NCBI RefSeq assembly: GCF_001905005.1
Contig: NZ_LWKZ01000026.1
Coordinates: 186,001 to 250,000, forward strand
Direction: 5' to 3'
DNA: 64,000 nt
From: Streptomyces sp. CB02923
GTDB lineage: Bacteria > Actinomycetota > Actinomycetes > Streptomycetales > Streptomycetaceae
Below the pieces are notes generated by a model that searched no databases, was not told the DNA's origin, and saw only the letters and a list, made by a program, of their open reading frames with translations. A program made the translations under genes and the position numbers. Of this stretch, positions 46,687-55,259 are shown piece by piece. Numbering within the stretch: position 1 is the first letter of the stretch; each line of letters begins with the position of its first letter.

Positions 46687-47922
46687 TCACGGCTGTTCCT
46701 CCGGCTCGCCGTGGCCCTGCCACGGCCGGGCGAGGGTGATCAGGGCGACCGCGGACAGCAGGACGCAGCCCAGCACCACGACGGCCGTCGACATGGCCGT
46801 GGTGTTCCCCAGTACGCCGGGCAGCGGTGCGGCCGCGGCGCCCAGCACGAACTGGGCGCCGCCGAGCATTCCGGAAGCGGCGCCCGGCGCGTCGCTGCCG
46901 ACCGCGAGGATGATGGTGATCGACGCGGGCAGCAGCAGCCCGAACCCGGTTGTCAGGCCGAACAGGCAGGCCCAGGTGGTGGGAAACGTACTGATGCCGA
47001 CGGCCAGCAAGGTCACCAGCGTGCTCAGGGAAACCACGGTGATGGCCACACCGACGGCGAGCAGGGAGTTGAGACGTACGCGCCCGGCCAGCCGGCCGAA
47101 GACCGTCCCGGCCACCACGGTGCCGACGGCGTTCGCGGCGAAGACGAGGCTGTACCCGGTGGGCGACAGGCCGTAGGTGCCCTCGAAGACGAAGGGCGAG
47201 CCGGTGATGTAGGCGAACAGGGCGGCCAGCCCGCATCCCATGACCAGCAGATAGCCGACCAGTTCGCGACGGCGCAGCAGCCCTCCCATCGCGGCGAGCA
47301 CGGCCCGCAGGCCGCCGGGCCGCCGCCGCTCGACGGGCAGCGACTCCGGAACCCACGCCCAGACCGCGGCCAGCAGCAACAGACCGGTCACCGCCAGCGC
47401 CACGAACACCAGGCGCCACGAGCCCACACCGAGCAGGAGGCCGCCGGCCACCGGCGCCAGCACCGGCGCGGTCGACCCGATCACACTCAGCGTGGTGAGC
47501 CGGCGGGCGGCGTGGGTGCCGGTGAACCGGTCGCTGACGACCGCCCGCCCGATGACGATCCCCGCGCCTCCGGCGGCTCCCTGCAGCAGCCGGGCCACGT
47601 CGAACACGGCGATGGACGGTGCGCACGCGCAGACCAGGGACAGCACGCTGAACATGCCCGTACCGGCCAGGAGCAGGCGCCGCCGCCCCACCGCGTCACT
47701 GACCGGGCCGAGCACGATCTGCCCGGCGGCGAGTCCGATGAGGCAGGCCGTCAGGGAGAGCTGGACGGCCGTTTTCGAGGTCCCGAACGAGGTGACGATC
47801 TCCGGGAAGCCGGGGGCGTACATGTCGATGGCGAACGGCGATACCGCCGAGAGTCCGCCGAGGACCATGATGAGAAGTCCGGTTCCGGTCCTGGGGGGCG
47901 CGGATTCGACGCTGACGGTCAT
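46687..47922 (-). CDS. Bcr/CflA-family MFS drug exporter
   Basis: A 411-residue inner-membrane protein with about 12 transmembrane helices. The N-terminal LIMVLGGLSAVSPFAIDMYAPGFPEI is the Bcr/CflA signature with the charged Asp in helix 1; DAVGRRRLLLAG is the MFS loop 2-3 motif. Likely a proton-driven exporter of chloramphenicol-, bicyclomycin- or sulfonamide-like compounds. The AraC regulator encoded upstream on the same strand may control it. Confidence 0.92.
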   Translation of the reverse strand: MTVSVESAPPRTGTGLLIMVLGGLSAVSPFAIDMYAPGFPEIVTSFGTSKTAVQLSLTACLIGLAAGQIVLGPVSDAVGRRRLLLAGTGMFSVLSLVCACAPSIAVFDVARLLQGAAGGAGIVIGRAVVSDRFTGTHAARRLTTLSVIGSTAPVLAPVAGGLLLGVGSWRLVFVALAVTGLLLLAAVWAWVPESLPVERRRPGGLRAVLAAMGGLLRRRELVGYLLVMGCGLAALFAYITGSPFVFEGTYGLSPTGYSLVFAANAVGTVVAGTVFGRLAGRVRLNSLLAVGVAITVVSLSTLVTLLAVGISTFPTTWACLFGLTTGFGLLLPASITIILAVGSDAPGAASGMLGGAQFVLGAAAAPLPGVLGNTTAMSTAVVVLGCVLLSAVALITLARPWQGHGEPEEQP

Positions 47923-48049
47923 CGGTCTCCATCCGAGGGTGCCTGCTTTCGGAACCCATCGTCGGCGCCGGGCGCGCGCCGCGGTGTGGAGCGCCGGTCC
48001 CGGGAATGTGGAGCGCGGTGCTTCCCGCCGGGGGTCTTCCCGCCTGCGG

Positions 48050-49072
48050 TCAGGAGTGCGCGCGCCGGAAGCGGGCGGGAGAGGTGCCGCGGTCGCGCCG
48101 GAACGCGTAGCCGAAATTGCCGGCCGAGGCGTAGCCGACCTCGTGAGCGATCCGGGCCACCGGCCAGTCGGTCTCGACGAGCAGCGCCGCGGCCCGGTCG
48201 AGGCAGTGGCGGCGGTGGTGTTCCATCACCGATGTCCCGTACAGGGCGCGGAAGCCGGTGGTCAGACGCCGGACCGACATCGACGACACGCGGGCCAGGT
48301 CGGCCAGCGTCGGCGGTGTGTGACGCTCCCGCCAGAGGAGTTCGGGCACCCGGTGCAACGCGGCCACCTCGTGCTCGTCCAACGCCGGGGCGGCGAGGTC
48401 CCGGGCGTCCGCGGACGGCACGGCGGCCGTGAGGCCGTCGACCAGCGCGGCCAGCGCCGCCACCAGCCGCGATTCCATGAACAGCAGGCGCCCCGGCGAC
48501 GAGCGCCGGTGCGTGAAGATCTCCTCCAGGGGACCGGCCGCCGGGCGCAGTGCGGCGGACCGGCCCAGATACCGCTCGCGTGCGACGTCCTCCGGCCCGG
48601 TGGCCGGCAGGGCGCCCGCGCCGAGACCCGCGAGGTAGGACTCCAGCCCGGACCAGGACCCGGTGACCGACACCGCCCGGTACCGCTCGCCGGCACCGTG
48701 TACGACGACGCCGTCGATGGCGCCCCGGGGGCTCAGCGCCACCGACCGGGCGTGCAGGTCACCGGCACCGGCGGTGGCCTCGCTGATGTGCATGCGCCCG
48801 TCGACGCAGTGCTCCAGCTCGAAGTGGTCGCCGGGGAAGGTGAACCCGACCTGGTGCCCACCGGCGAACGCGACGTCGTAACGGACGATTTCGAACCCGC
48901 TCCGCAACGACGTCACCTCGATGGTGCCGTCACCGACCTCGGGGCGCAGCCGGTGCCGTACGGTGCCGTCGCGGCTCTCCTCGGCCTCGGCGATCGACGC
49001 GTAGTACGCCGCGGACGTCGTCTCCAACGCGGTCGAACCGGCCGCGCCGGCGAGCTGGTGCACCCTGGTCAC
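48050..49072 (-). CDS. AraC-family transcriptional regulator
   Basis: A regulator of about 340 residues. The C-terminal 95 residues carry the AraC double helix-turn-helix (TLADLARVSSMSVRRLTTGF and VARIAHEVGYASAGNFGYAF, ending SPARFRRAHS). The N-terminal half is an AraC-binding-like beta domain. The start is uncertain: the GTG at 49072 gives a good length but its ribosome binding site is far; the frame is open further upstream. It lies 127 bp upstream of the MFS exporter on the same strand. Confidence 0.85.
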   Translation of the reverse strand: MTRVHQLAGAAGSTALETTSAAYYASIAEAEESRDGTVRHRLRPEVGDGTIEVTSLRSGFEIVRYDVAFAGGHQVGFTFPGDHFELEHCVDGRMHISEATAGAGDLHARSVALSPRGAIDGVVVHGAGERYRAVSVTGSWSGLESYLAGLGAGALPATGPEDVARERYLGRSAALRPAAGPLEEIFTHRRSSPGRLLFMESRLVAALAALVDGLTAAVPSADARDLAAPALDEHEVAALHRVPELLWRERHTPPTLADLARVSSMSVRRLTTGFRALYGTSVMEHHRRHCLDRAAALLVETDWPVARIAHEVGYASAGNFGYAFRRDRGTSPARFRRAHS

Positions 49073-49223
49073 AAGTCCGCAGGTTAGCTCTCCTCCGGCA
49101 CCTTGGTCATGTCCGGGAGGACCGGGGCGCGGGCCGGGGCGGGCGGGCCGTCCGCAGCCGCGCCCTGTACGGGCAGGCGCCGTAAGCTGGTTGCCCGCCC
49201 CGGACTCCCGCAGGGGGTGTGCC

Positions 49224-49649
49224 ATGGACCCGATCACACTGGCAGCCGCGAGTGCCCTGGTGGGAGCGATGGTCACCGACGGCTGGCAGCAGGCCCGCGA
49301 CGCGACGCTGGCACTGTGGCACCGGATACGTCCCGAGCAGGACGAGACCATCGCCACCGCACTCCGTACGGCGCGGTCGACCGTCCTGACCGCCCGCGAA
49401 CGAGGGGAAGCCGACCGCGAGCAGGCCCTCGTCGGCAGCTGGCGCCTGCGCCTGCAGGACCTGCTCGACCAGGACCCGGCTCTCGCCGGTGACCTGCGGC
49501 GGCTGGTGGACGAGCATCTCGCCCCGGCGCTGCCCGCGGCCGAACGGACCCGCGTGCGCACCCTCGTACAGAGCGCGCGGGCCGAAGGCCGCAGCCAGGT
49601 CAACCAGAGCGGCCGCGACCTGACGATCCATCAGGCTCCGCCCCCATGA
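49224..49649 (+). CDS. Small partner protein of STAND ATPase
   Basis: A 141-residue mostly helical protein. The N-terminus MDPITLAAASALVGAMVTDGWQQARD resembles the start of many actinobacterial effector-associated small proteins. The C-terminus ends SQVNQSGRDLTIHQAPPP; the next protein starts with a near copy, SEVNQAGGDLTQY. CAGGGGG precedes the ATG. Its stop overlaps the next start (ATGA), so both are translated together in a fixed ratio. I do not recognise a catalytic domain. Confidence 0.8.
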   Translation: MDPITLAAASALVGAMVTDGWQQARDATLALWHRIRPEQDETIATALRTARSTVLTARERGEADREQALVGSWRLRLQDLLDQDPALAGDLRRLVDEHLAPALPAAERTRVRTLVQSARAEGRSQVNQSGRDLTIHQAPPP

Positions 49650-52039
49650 GCGGTGAAGAGCCGCGTCCCGCCGTCGTCCGGCAGGACGCGCGTGCCGAGT
49701 TCGGCAGCGAGGTGAACCAGGCGGGCGGGGACCTCACCCAATACCGCACCACGTACGCCGGTGCTCCCCCCGACCCGCCGGCCGTCCTGCACACCTTGCC
49801 GCGGGACGTGGCCGGTTTCACCGGCCGCGACGCCGAACTGCAACGCCTCCTCGACGCCGCCGGGCCGGCCCGGGTGGTGGCCGTCCACACCGTGGACGGC
49901 ATGCCGGGAGTGGGCAAGACCGCGCTGGTCACCCGGGCCGCGCACCTGCTCGCCGAGCGTTTTCCCGACGGGCAGCAGTTCGTCGACCTGCACGGCCATA
50001 CGCCCGGTCAGCTCCCCGCCGACCCGTTCCACGTTCTCGACACGGTCCTGACGGACCTGGAGGTGCTGCCCCAGCACATGCCTCCGACCCTGGAGGGGCG
50101 CAGCCGTCTGTGGCGGGACCGGCTCAGCGGCAAGAAGCTGCTGCTGATCCTGGACGACGCCGCCGAATACGCGCAGATCGCGCCGCTGCTGCCCGGCAGC
50201 GGACCGTGTCTGACACTCGTCACCAGTCGCCGTCGGCTGATCGCCCTGGACGGGGCGCTGCCCCTGCCCCTCGACACCCTGCCGCCCGGCGAAGCCGCGC
50301 TGCTGTTCACCCGGCTCGCGCGGCGCACCGCCACCGGCGCGGAAGCAGCGGCGGTCGCCGAGATCACGCGGCTGTGCGGCTGCCTGCCCCTGGCCCTCGT
50401 CCTGCTCGCCGGCCGCCTCGCCCATCACCCCTCCTGGACCGTCACCCAGCTCGCCACGGACTTCGCGCTCGCGAGGGACCGGCTCGGCGAACTCGTCGCA
50501 GGTGACCGCGCCGTCACCGCCGCCTTCGCGATGTCCTACCAGGACCTGCCGCCCGACCGGCAGCGTCTCTTCCGCCGCCTGGGCCTGCACCCCGGCCTGG
50601 ACGTCGACGCCCACGCCGCCGCTGCCCTCGATGCCGTCCCGCCGGCCGCGGCCCGGCGTGCGCTGGAAGCGCTGTACACGGACCATTTGATCGACGAGCC
50701 CTCCCCCGGCCGTTACCGCCTCCACGACCTCCTGCGCGCATTCGCCCGCGCCCTCGCCCGCGACGCCCCGGCCGACGACGAGGCGGGGTCCGTCGCACGG
50801 CTCCTGGACCACTACCAGGTCACCGTCGAGGCCGCCGACCGCCATCTGGCCCGCTTCACCCGCCCCAAGGGGCCGCTCTCCGGCCCGCTGCCCGCGACCG
50901 CACCCGTCCTGTCCTCGCGGGACGCCGCCGTGGCCTGGATGCGCACCGAGCGTGCCAACCTTCTCGCCTGCCTCGACCACGCCGCCGTCAACGGCCAGTG
51001 GCCGCGCGTCGTCCGCCTGACCGCCGCGCTGGCCGTCTTCCTCCGCCAGGACGGCCCGTGGCAGCAGGCCGCCCAGCTCCACCAGCGCGCCGCCGTCGCC
51101 GCTGAGCGCGGCGGCGACCGCCTCGGGCAGGCCGACGCCCTCCACGATCTGGGCTGGATACGGCAGGCGAGCGGTGACTACCGGACCGCGGCGGAACTGT
51201 ACGAGCAGGCTCTGGCGCTCTTCCACGGCCTGGGCAACCGGCAGGGGGAAGCCAACGTCCTCGGAGACCTGGGCCGCGTGCGCTACATGACCGGGGACTA
51301 CCCGGCAGCGGGCGAGCTGTACCAGCGGGCTCTGCCGCTGTTCCGCGGCCTGGGTGACCCCCAAGGGGAAGCCAACACCCTGAACGGGCTCGGCTGGGTA
51401 CGGCAGACGACCGGCGGCTACCGGGCCGCGGCCTGGTTGCATCAGCGGGCGTCGGTCCTGTTCCGGGACCTCGGCAACCGCCGGGGGGAGGCGTACGCCC
51501 TCAACGGCCTCGGCCGCGTACGGAACATGACCGGCGACCACCGGGCAGCCGCCGAGCTCTACCGGCGCTCCCTGAGCCTGTTCCAGGACCTCGGCGACCG
51601 TCAGGGAGAGGCCAACGCCCGCAACGGCCTGGGCCGCGTACTCCAGGCGGCCGGGGACCACCGGGCCGCGGCCGGGCTGTTCCGGCAGGCCCTGCCCCTG
51701 TTCCACGACCTCGGCGACCGCCAAGGCGAAACCGAGGTGCTGACCAGCACGGGCGCGCTCCTGGCCGAGACCACCGGGCCACGGGAAGCACTCGCCGTGT
51801 ACCAGCGGGCCCTGTGCCTCGCGCGCCAGGTGCGGCGCCCGCTGAACGAGGCGCGCGTGCTCGAAGGCACGGCCCGCTGCCAGACGCGCATCGGCGAACG
51901 CGAGACGGCGCTGGCCAACCTCCGGGAAGCGGTCGGTACGTACCAGCACATCGGAGCCGCCGAGGCGAAGCAGGCCGCCGCGTATCTGGCGGACCTGGAA
52001 TCCGCCGGTTCCGGCGGCGCCGTGACCGCTCGGGAATGA
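49646..52039 (+). CDS. STAND NTPase (NB-ARC) with C-terminal TPRs
   Basis: A 797-residue cytosolic signal-transduction ATPase. A short N-terminal segment with VNQAGGDLTQY (about 22-32) precedes the NB-ARC domain: Walker A GMPGVGKTALV (about 86), Walker B LLLILDDAAEY (about 165), and a GLPLA-like CGCLPLALVLLAGRLAHH (about 250). A winged-helix-like arm follows (LPPDRQRLFRRLGLHPG). From about 490 to 775 there are roughly seven 40-residue TPRs. It resembles the C-terminal part of AfsR/SARP regulators but lacks the DNA-binding and SARP domains. STAND proteins oligomerise on sensing a trigger; roles include regulation and antiphage defence. The coupled small protein upstream is the obvious partner. 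Confidence 0.9.
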   Translation: MSGEEPRPAVVRQDARAEFGSEVNQAGGDLTQYRTTYAGAPPDPPAVLHTLPRDVAGFTGRDAELQRLLDAAGPARVVAVHTVDGMPGVGKTALVTRAAHLLAERFPDGQQFVDLHGHTPGQLPADPFHVLDTVLTDLEVLPQHMPPTLEGRSRLWRDRLSGKKLLLILDDAAEYAQIAPLLPGSGPCLTLVTSRRRLIALDGALPLPLDTLPPGEAALLFTRLARRTATGAEAAAVAEITRLCGCLPLALVLLAGRLAHHPSWTVTQLATDFALARDRLGELVAGDRAVTAAFAMSYQDLPPDRQRLFRRLGLHPGLDVDAHAAAALDAVPPAAARRALEALYTDHLIDEPSPGRYRLHDLLRAFARALARDAPADDEAGSVARLLDHYQVTVEAADRHLARFTRPKGPLSGPLPATAPVLSSRDAAVAWMRTERANLLACLDHAAVNGQWPRVVRLTAALAVFLRQDGPWQQAAQLHQRAAVAAERGGDRLGQADALHDLGWIRQASGDYRTAAELYEQALALFHGLGNRQGEANVLGDLGRVRYMTGDYPAAGELYQRALPLFRGLGDPQGEANTLNGLGWVRQTTGGYRAAAWLHQRASVLFRDLGNRRGEAYALNGLGRVRNMTGDHRAAAELYRRSLSLFQDLGDRQGEANARNGLGRVLQAAGDHRAAAGLFRQALPLFHDLGDRQGETEVLTSTGALLAETTGPREALAVYQRALCLARQVRRPLNEARVLEGTARCQTRIGERETALANLREAVGTYQHIGAAEAKQAAAYLADLESAGSGGAVTARE
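51114..51970 (+). repeat. 120-bp periodic TPR-coding repeats
   Basis: About seven units of 120 bp encode TPRs; units two to five are very alike at DNA level (for example GACCGGGGACTACC and GGCGACCGTCAGG motifs recur), which suggests recent unit duplication or concerted exchange. Confidence 0.8.
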
Positions 52040-52070
52040 ACGGTCATGGTGACCGCTCAGGAATGACCGG
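52022..52070. repeat. 27-bp-period direct repeat over STAND gene stop
   Basis: GTGACCGCTCGGGAATGAAC (52022 on) recurs 27 bases later as GTGACCGCTCAGGAATGACC; 20 of 22 bases match. The first copy includes the TGA stop of the STAND gene, so the last codons are duplicated into the short convergent gap. Confidence 0.75.
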
Positions 52071-52127
52071 TACCCCTCGCTCGCCATGCCCTTACGGCAG
52101 GGCGCCCTGCGGGCCGGGGGCTCCCCG

Positions 52128-53147
52128 TCAGCTGGTCAGCACGGCTTTCCCCGGGTGGCCGGGACGCAGGGCGCAGCGCACGGCGCTCGCCGCGTCGGCG
52201 AGGTCGAAGTGCTCGACGGCGGGTACGGTGAGCCGGCCGAGGAGCAGTTGCTCGGTGACGTCCCGCATCAGCCGGCCGGTGTGGGCGGCGGGCAGCCGGC
52301 CGAGGCGTTCGGGCAGCCAGAAGCCGGTCATGGTCAGGTTGCGGAAGAGCAGTTCCTCCGGTGCGACGGTGAGGGGCTCGCCGGACAGCAGGCCGTAACT
52401 GATGAACCGGCCGCCGTCGCGCAGGGACCGCAGGGCGTGCGTCCCGACGGGGCCGCCCACGGCATCGAGAACGGCTGCGATGCCCTGTCCCTCGGCGAGT
52501 GCGGCCAGTTGCTGCCCGAGGCGCTCCGTGTCCTGGACGAGTACCGCTTCCGCGCCCGCTGCCATCAGGGAGTGCCGGTGGCGCTTGTCGCGCACCACGC
52601 ACAGACAGCGCAGGCCGCGCCGGGCGGCGAGCTGGATCACCATACGGGCGACGGTGGATGCGGCGGCGGTGAGCAGGATCAGCTCCCCCTCCGCCAGGCC
52701 CAGGTCGTCGAGGAGGAGGCGGGCGGTGACCGGGTTGATCGTCAGCTGGCAGGCCGCGGCGTCGGTGAGGCCGTCGGGCACCGGCAGGATGTCGTCCGCG
52801 TCCGTGGTGAGGTACTCGGACCAGGTGCCCAGCGCGGAAACCGCCACGCGGGTGCCTGCCGTGTACGGCGTGCCGGGGCCCGCGGCGTCGACCGTGCCCA
52901 CCCCTTCGAAGCCCACCGGCGACGCCGGGGTGCTTCCGTCCGGGGGAAGGCCGGGAGACAAGGATGCGGGCCGCCCGTAACGCCCCTGCACCAGCAGCAG
53001 GTCGGAGGGGTTCACGGGGCTGGCTCGCATCCGTACGCGGACTTCTCCCGGCCCCGGCTCCGGCACCGGCCGCTGCCGGAGGAGCAGCACCTCGGCGGGA
53101 TCGCCGTACCGGTCGAACACCACCTGGCGCATCGTCGCGGTCCTCAT
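52128..53147 (-). CDS. Quinone oxidoreductase-like MDR enzyme
   Basis: A 339-residue (or 334 from the ATG at 53132, which has GAGG nine bases upstream) zinc-free medium-chain reductase. GroES-like N-terminal domain with RASPVNPSDLLLVQGRYG; the cofactor domain has the degenerate Rossmann motif TAAASTVARMVIQLAARRG near residue 160 in place of GxGxxG. It resembles trans-2-enoyl-CoA reductase/quinone reductase branches. It is last in a four-gene coupled operon; its upstream start overlaps the HisF-like stop (ATGA), so it probably reduces an intermediate of that pathway. Confidence 0.88.
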   Translation of the reverse strand: MRTATMRQVVFDRYGDPAEVLLLRQRPVPEPGPGEVRVRMRASPVNPSDLLLVQGRYGRPASLSPGLPPDGSTPASPVGFEGVGTVDAAGPGTPYTAGTRVAVSALGTWSEYLTTDADDILPVPDGLTDAAACQLTINPVTARLLLDDLGLAEGELILLTAAASTVARMVIQLAARRGLRCLCVVRDKRHRHSLMAAGAEAVLVQDTERLGQQLAALAEGQGIAAVLDAVGGPVGTHALRSLRDGGRFISYGLLSGEPLTVAPEELLFRNLTMTGFWLPERLGRLPAAHTGRLMRDVTEQLLLGRLTVPAVEHFDLADAASAVRCALRPGHPGKAVLTS

Positions 53148-53944
53148 CGGTCCGTGGCGAAGGAGGAGTGGGCCAGCAGGTGGTCGCGGACCTCCTCCAT
53201 GCTGTGCTGTCCCTTGTGCAGCATGTTGTTGACCAGGACGTACGTCGTGTCACCGGCGTTGAGGGCTTCGTGCAGGTGGTCGAGGTCGCCGCAGCCGCCG
53301 GAGGCGATGACCGGCAGCCGCGAGGCGGTGGCGATGGCGTGGAACAGGTCGAGGTCGAAGCCCCGGCCGGTGCCTTCGCGGTCGATGCTGTTGGCGAGGA
53401 TGGCTCCGACGTCCAGGTCGGCCAGTTGCCGGGCCACGTCGACGGCGCCGGTACCGGCGTCCTCCTCGCCGTCGTGGGTGTAGGCGCCCCACTGCCCGGG
53501 GCCGGTCCGGCGGCAGTTGATGACGCCCATGAGCCGTTCGGCGCCGAACTCCCGGACGGCGGCTTCGACGGTGCCCGGCTCCTCGATCAGGCCGGTGCTC
53601 ACGGACAGTACGTCCGCGCCGGCCTCGAAGAGGCCGCCGGCGTGCAGGAGGGACGGCAGCTGCCCGTGTCCGACGGACACCAGCAGGTGCACGCCGGTCT
53701 GTTTGAGCCTGCGCAGCAGCGCCGGGAGGTAGGCGTCGGCGGCGTCCCACGGGTCGAAGACGTCGAGGAACACCTTGCGGGCGGCGCCGTTCGCGTACGT
53801 CCCGACGACGGCCGCGACGTCGCCGGGGTCGTCGAGGCCCTTGATGCGGCTCGGTTCGGTGGTGCGTCCGGCGGCTACGTCCACGCACGGGATCACCAGG
53901 TCGGCGACGTGGGTGCGCTGGTCGTGGAAGACGGGCTCGTTCAC
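53144..53944 (-). CDS. HisF-like (betaalpha)8 protein with altered active site
   Basis: A 266-residue barrel clearly related to the cyclase subunit of imidazole glycerol phosphate synthase. Matching segments are IPCVDVAAGR, FGAERLMGVINCRR, GAYTHDGEEDAGTGAVD, SIDREGTGRGFD and IASGGCG. HisF Asp11 is kept (Asp22), but catalytic Asp130 is Asn143, Lys19 is Glu30, and the phosphate loop VGGG is VGHG; the second phosphate loop SGGxG is kept. No HisH glutaminase is nearby. It therefore should not make histidine and probably serves a specialised pathway with its operon partners. The GTG start overlaps the FAD gene stop (GTGA). Confidence 0.8.
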   Translation of the reverse strand: MNEPVFHDQRTHVADLVIPCVDVAAGRTTEPSRIKGLDDPGDVAAVVGTYANGAARKVFLDVFDPWDAADAYLPALLRRLKQTGVHLLVSVGHGQLPSLLHAGGLFEAGADVLSVSTGLIEEPGTVEAAVREFGAERLMGVINCRRTGPGQWGAYTHDGEEDAGTGAVDVARQLADLDVGAILANSIDREGTGRGFDLDLFHAIATASRLPVIASGGCGDLDHLHEALNAGDTTYVLVNNMLHKGQHSMEEVRDHLLAHSSFATDR

Positions 53945-55203
53945 TGCGCTTCCTTTCCGATGGGGTCTGCGAGGTGGGCCAGGCGCGGGCTGTGGGGCGC
54001 GAGTCGGCGGGCGACCGCGACGGCGGACGCCAGGACGCTGTCCAGGTCGTCGACCTGGGTGGTGAGGTGACCGGCGAAGTGCACGCCGCCGTCACCCTGG
54101 AGTGACAGCAGCTCGGCCTGGGCGGAGAGCATTTCCGGGGTCGGCTGCGGCGTCCGGAACGCCGTTGTGGCGAGGACGGTGCGCGGCAAGGTGTCGCGGT
54201 GGGTGAGCTGGCTGACGAACAGGTCTCCGTCGGGCCGGTCCCGCCACGTCGTGGTCTCCGCCCACGGGCCGTGCACCGTGACGGTCGACGGCGACCAGCG
54301 GTCCCGTTCGGCGGGCAGGTAGCAGGGATCTTCGTGCACGCCGTAGAGCAGGTCGTGGTAGGTGTACGCGCTCAGCAGCGCCTGGGTCCGGCCGGCCCCG
54401 CCGAGGGAGCCGAGCACGCACCGCGCCGCTTCGGCGGGCAGGGCCAGGACCACGGCGTCCACCGCGTGCCGCGCTCCGTGCGCGTCGATCATCTCCAGTC
54501 GGCCTGCCGTACGGCGTACCCGGCGCAAGGCGGTCCCGGGCAGCAGCCGGACCGACCGGCACCGGCGGGCCAACTGCCAGGCCAGCGCCTGCATTCCACC
54601 GCCGAGCCGGTACGTGCGGGCATCGGCGCCGTCCCCGGGATCGGCGTAGAACGCTCCGACGGCACGGGCGGACAGGCGCCGGGCGTCGTGCAGGGTGCAG
54701 CCGAACACGGAGGCCGGCAGGGCGTACACCGCCGTGTCCTTGACGTGCCGCGGCAGGTCCCAGGGTTCCACCACCTCCTCCAGCCGGACGGTCCAGGCAA
54801 GGCCGTCCCGCTGCCAGGAGGCGGCGTGCGCCGCCAGCAACTTCGCTGCCTGGGCCGATACTTCCCCGGTGGTGCGGCGCGCGACTCCTGTGCCGTCGGC
54901 GCGCCGTGGCCCGGCCGCTCCGTCGCAGACGATGGTGCGGTCGGCGGGCACCTCCGTCCACTGCGTACCGTCCAGGCCGATGGCATCGGCCAGCCGCCGC
55001 GTCAGGCCGGCGAGGTGCAGAGGGACCTCCTGCACGCCGAGGTCCAGAGCGGCGGGCGCCCCGGTGCGGCCGGGCGGGTGCACCGACCGCAGGTTTCCTC
55101 CGATGTCCTCGCGTGCCTCCAGCAGCAGTACGTCGTGGACTCCGTCCAGCAGCCAGGCGGTGGCCAGCCCGGCGGCTCCCGCTCCGGCGATGCCGACCCG
55201 CAT
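53941..55203 (-). CDS. FAD-dependent oxidoreductase (amine oxidase/PPO-like)
   Basis: A 420-residue flavoprotein. The N-terminal dinucleotide-binding motif is GIAGAGAAGLATAWLL with the acidic ribose-binding residue in LLLEAREDIGGNLRS; the C-terminal FAD motif region is GGVHFAGHLTTQVDDLDSVLASA. The fold matches NAD(P)-binding Rossmann/amine oxidase members such as protoporphyrinogen oxidase or hydroxysqualene dehydroxylase. It is second in the operon after the haem-oxygenase-fold gene (56-bp gap) and overlaps the HisF-like gene. The substrate is unknown; oxidation of a C-N or C-C bond is plausible. Confidence 0.88.
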   Translation of the reverse strand: MRVGIAGAGAAGLATAWLLDGVHDVLLLEAREDIGGNLRSVHPPGRTGAPAALDLGVQEVPLHLAGLTRRLADAIGLDGTQWTEVPADRTIVCDGAAGPRRADGTGVARRTTGEVSAQAAKLLAAHAASWQRDGLAWTVRLEEVVEPWDLPRHVKDTAVYALPASVFGCTLHDARRLSARAVGAFYADPGDGADARTYRLGGGMQALAWQLARRCRSVRLLPGTALRRVRRTAGRLEMIDAHGARHAVDAVVLALPAEAARCVLGSLGGAGRTQALLSAYTYHDLLYGVHEDPCYLPAERDRWSPSTVTVHGPWAETTTWRDRPDGDLFVSQLTHRDTLPRTVLATTAFRTPQPTPEMLSAQAELLSLQGDGGVHFAGHLTTQVDDLDSVLASAVAVARRLAPHSPRLAHLADPIGKEAQ

Positions 55204-55259
55204 GGTGCCTCCTTTTCGGTCGGTGGGTACGGTCGGTGCGTGCGGTCTTTGAACGCTCC

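Noticed and set aside
49646..52039. A SARP/AfsR-type antibiotic regulator.
   Set aside because: The DNA-binding and bacterial transcriptional activator domains of SARPs are absent; the protein begins almost directly with the NB-ARC ATPase.
53144..53944. Annotation as the histidine-pathway hisF.
   Set aside because: Catalytic Asp130 and Lys19 equivalents and one phosphate loop are changed, and no other his gene is nearby.
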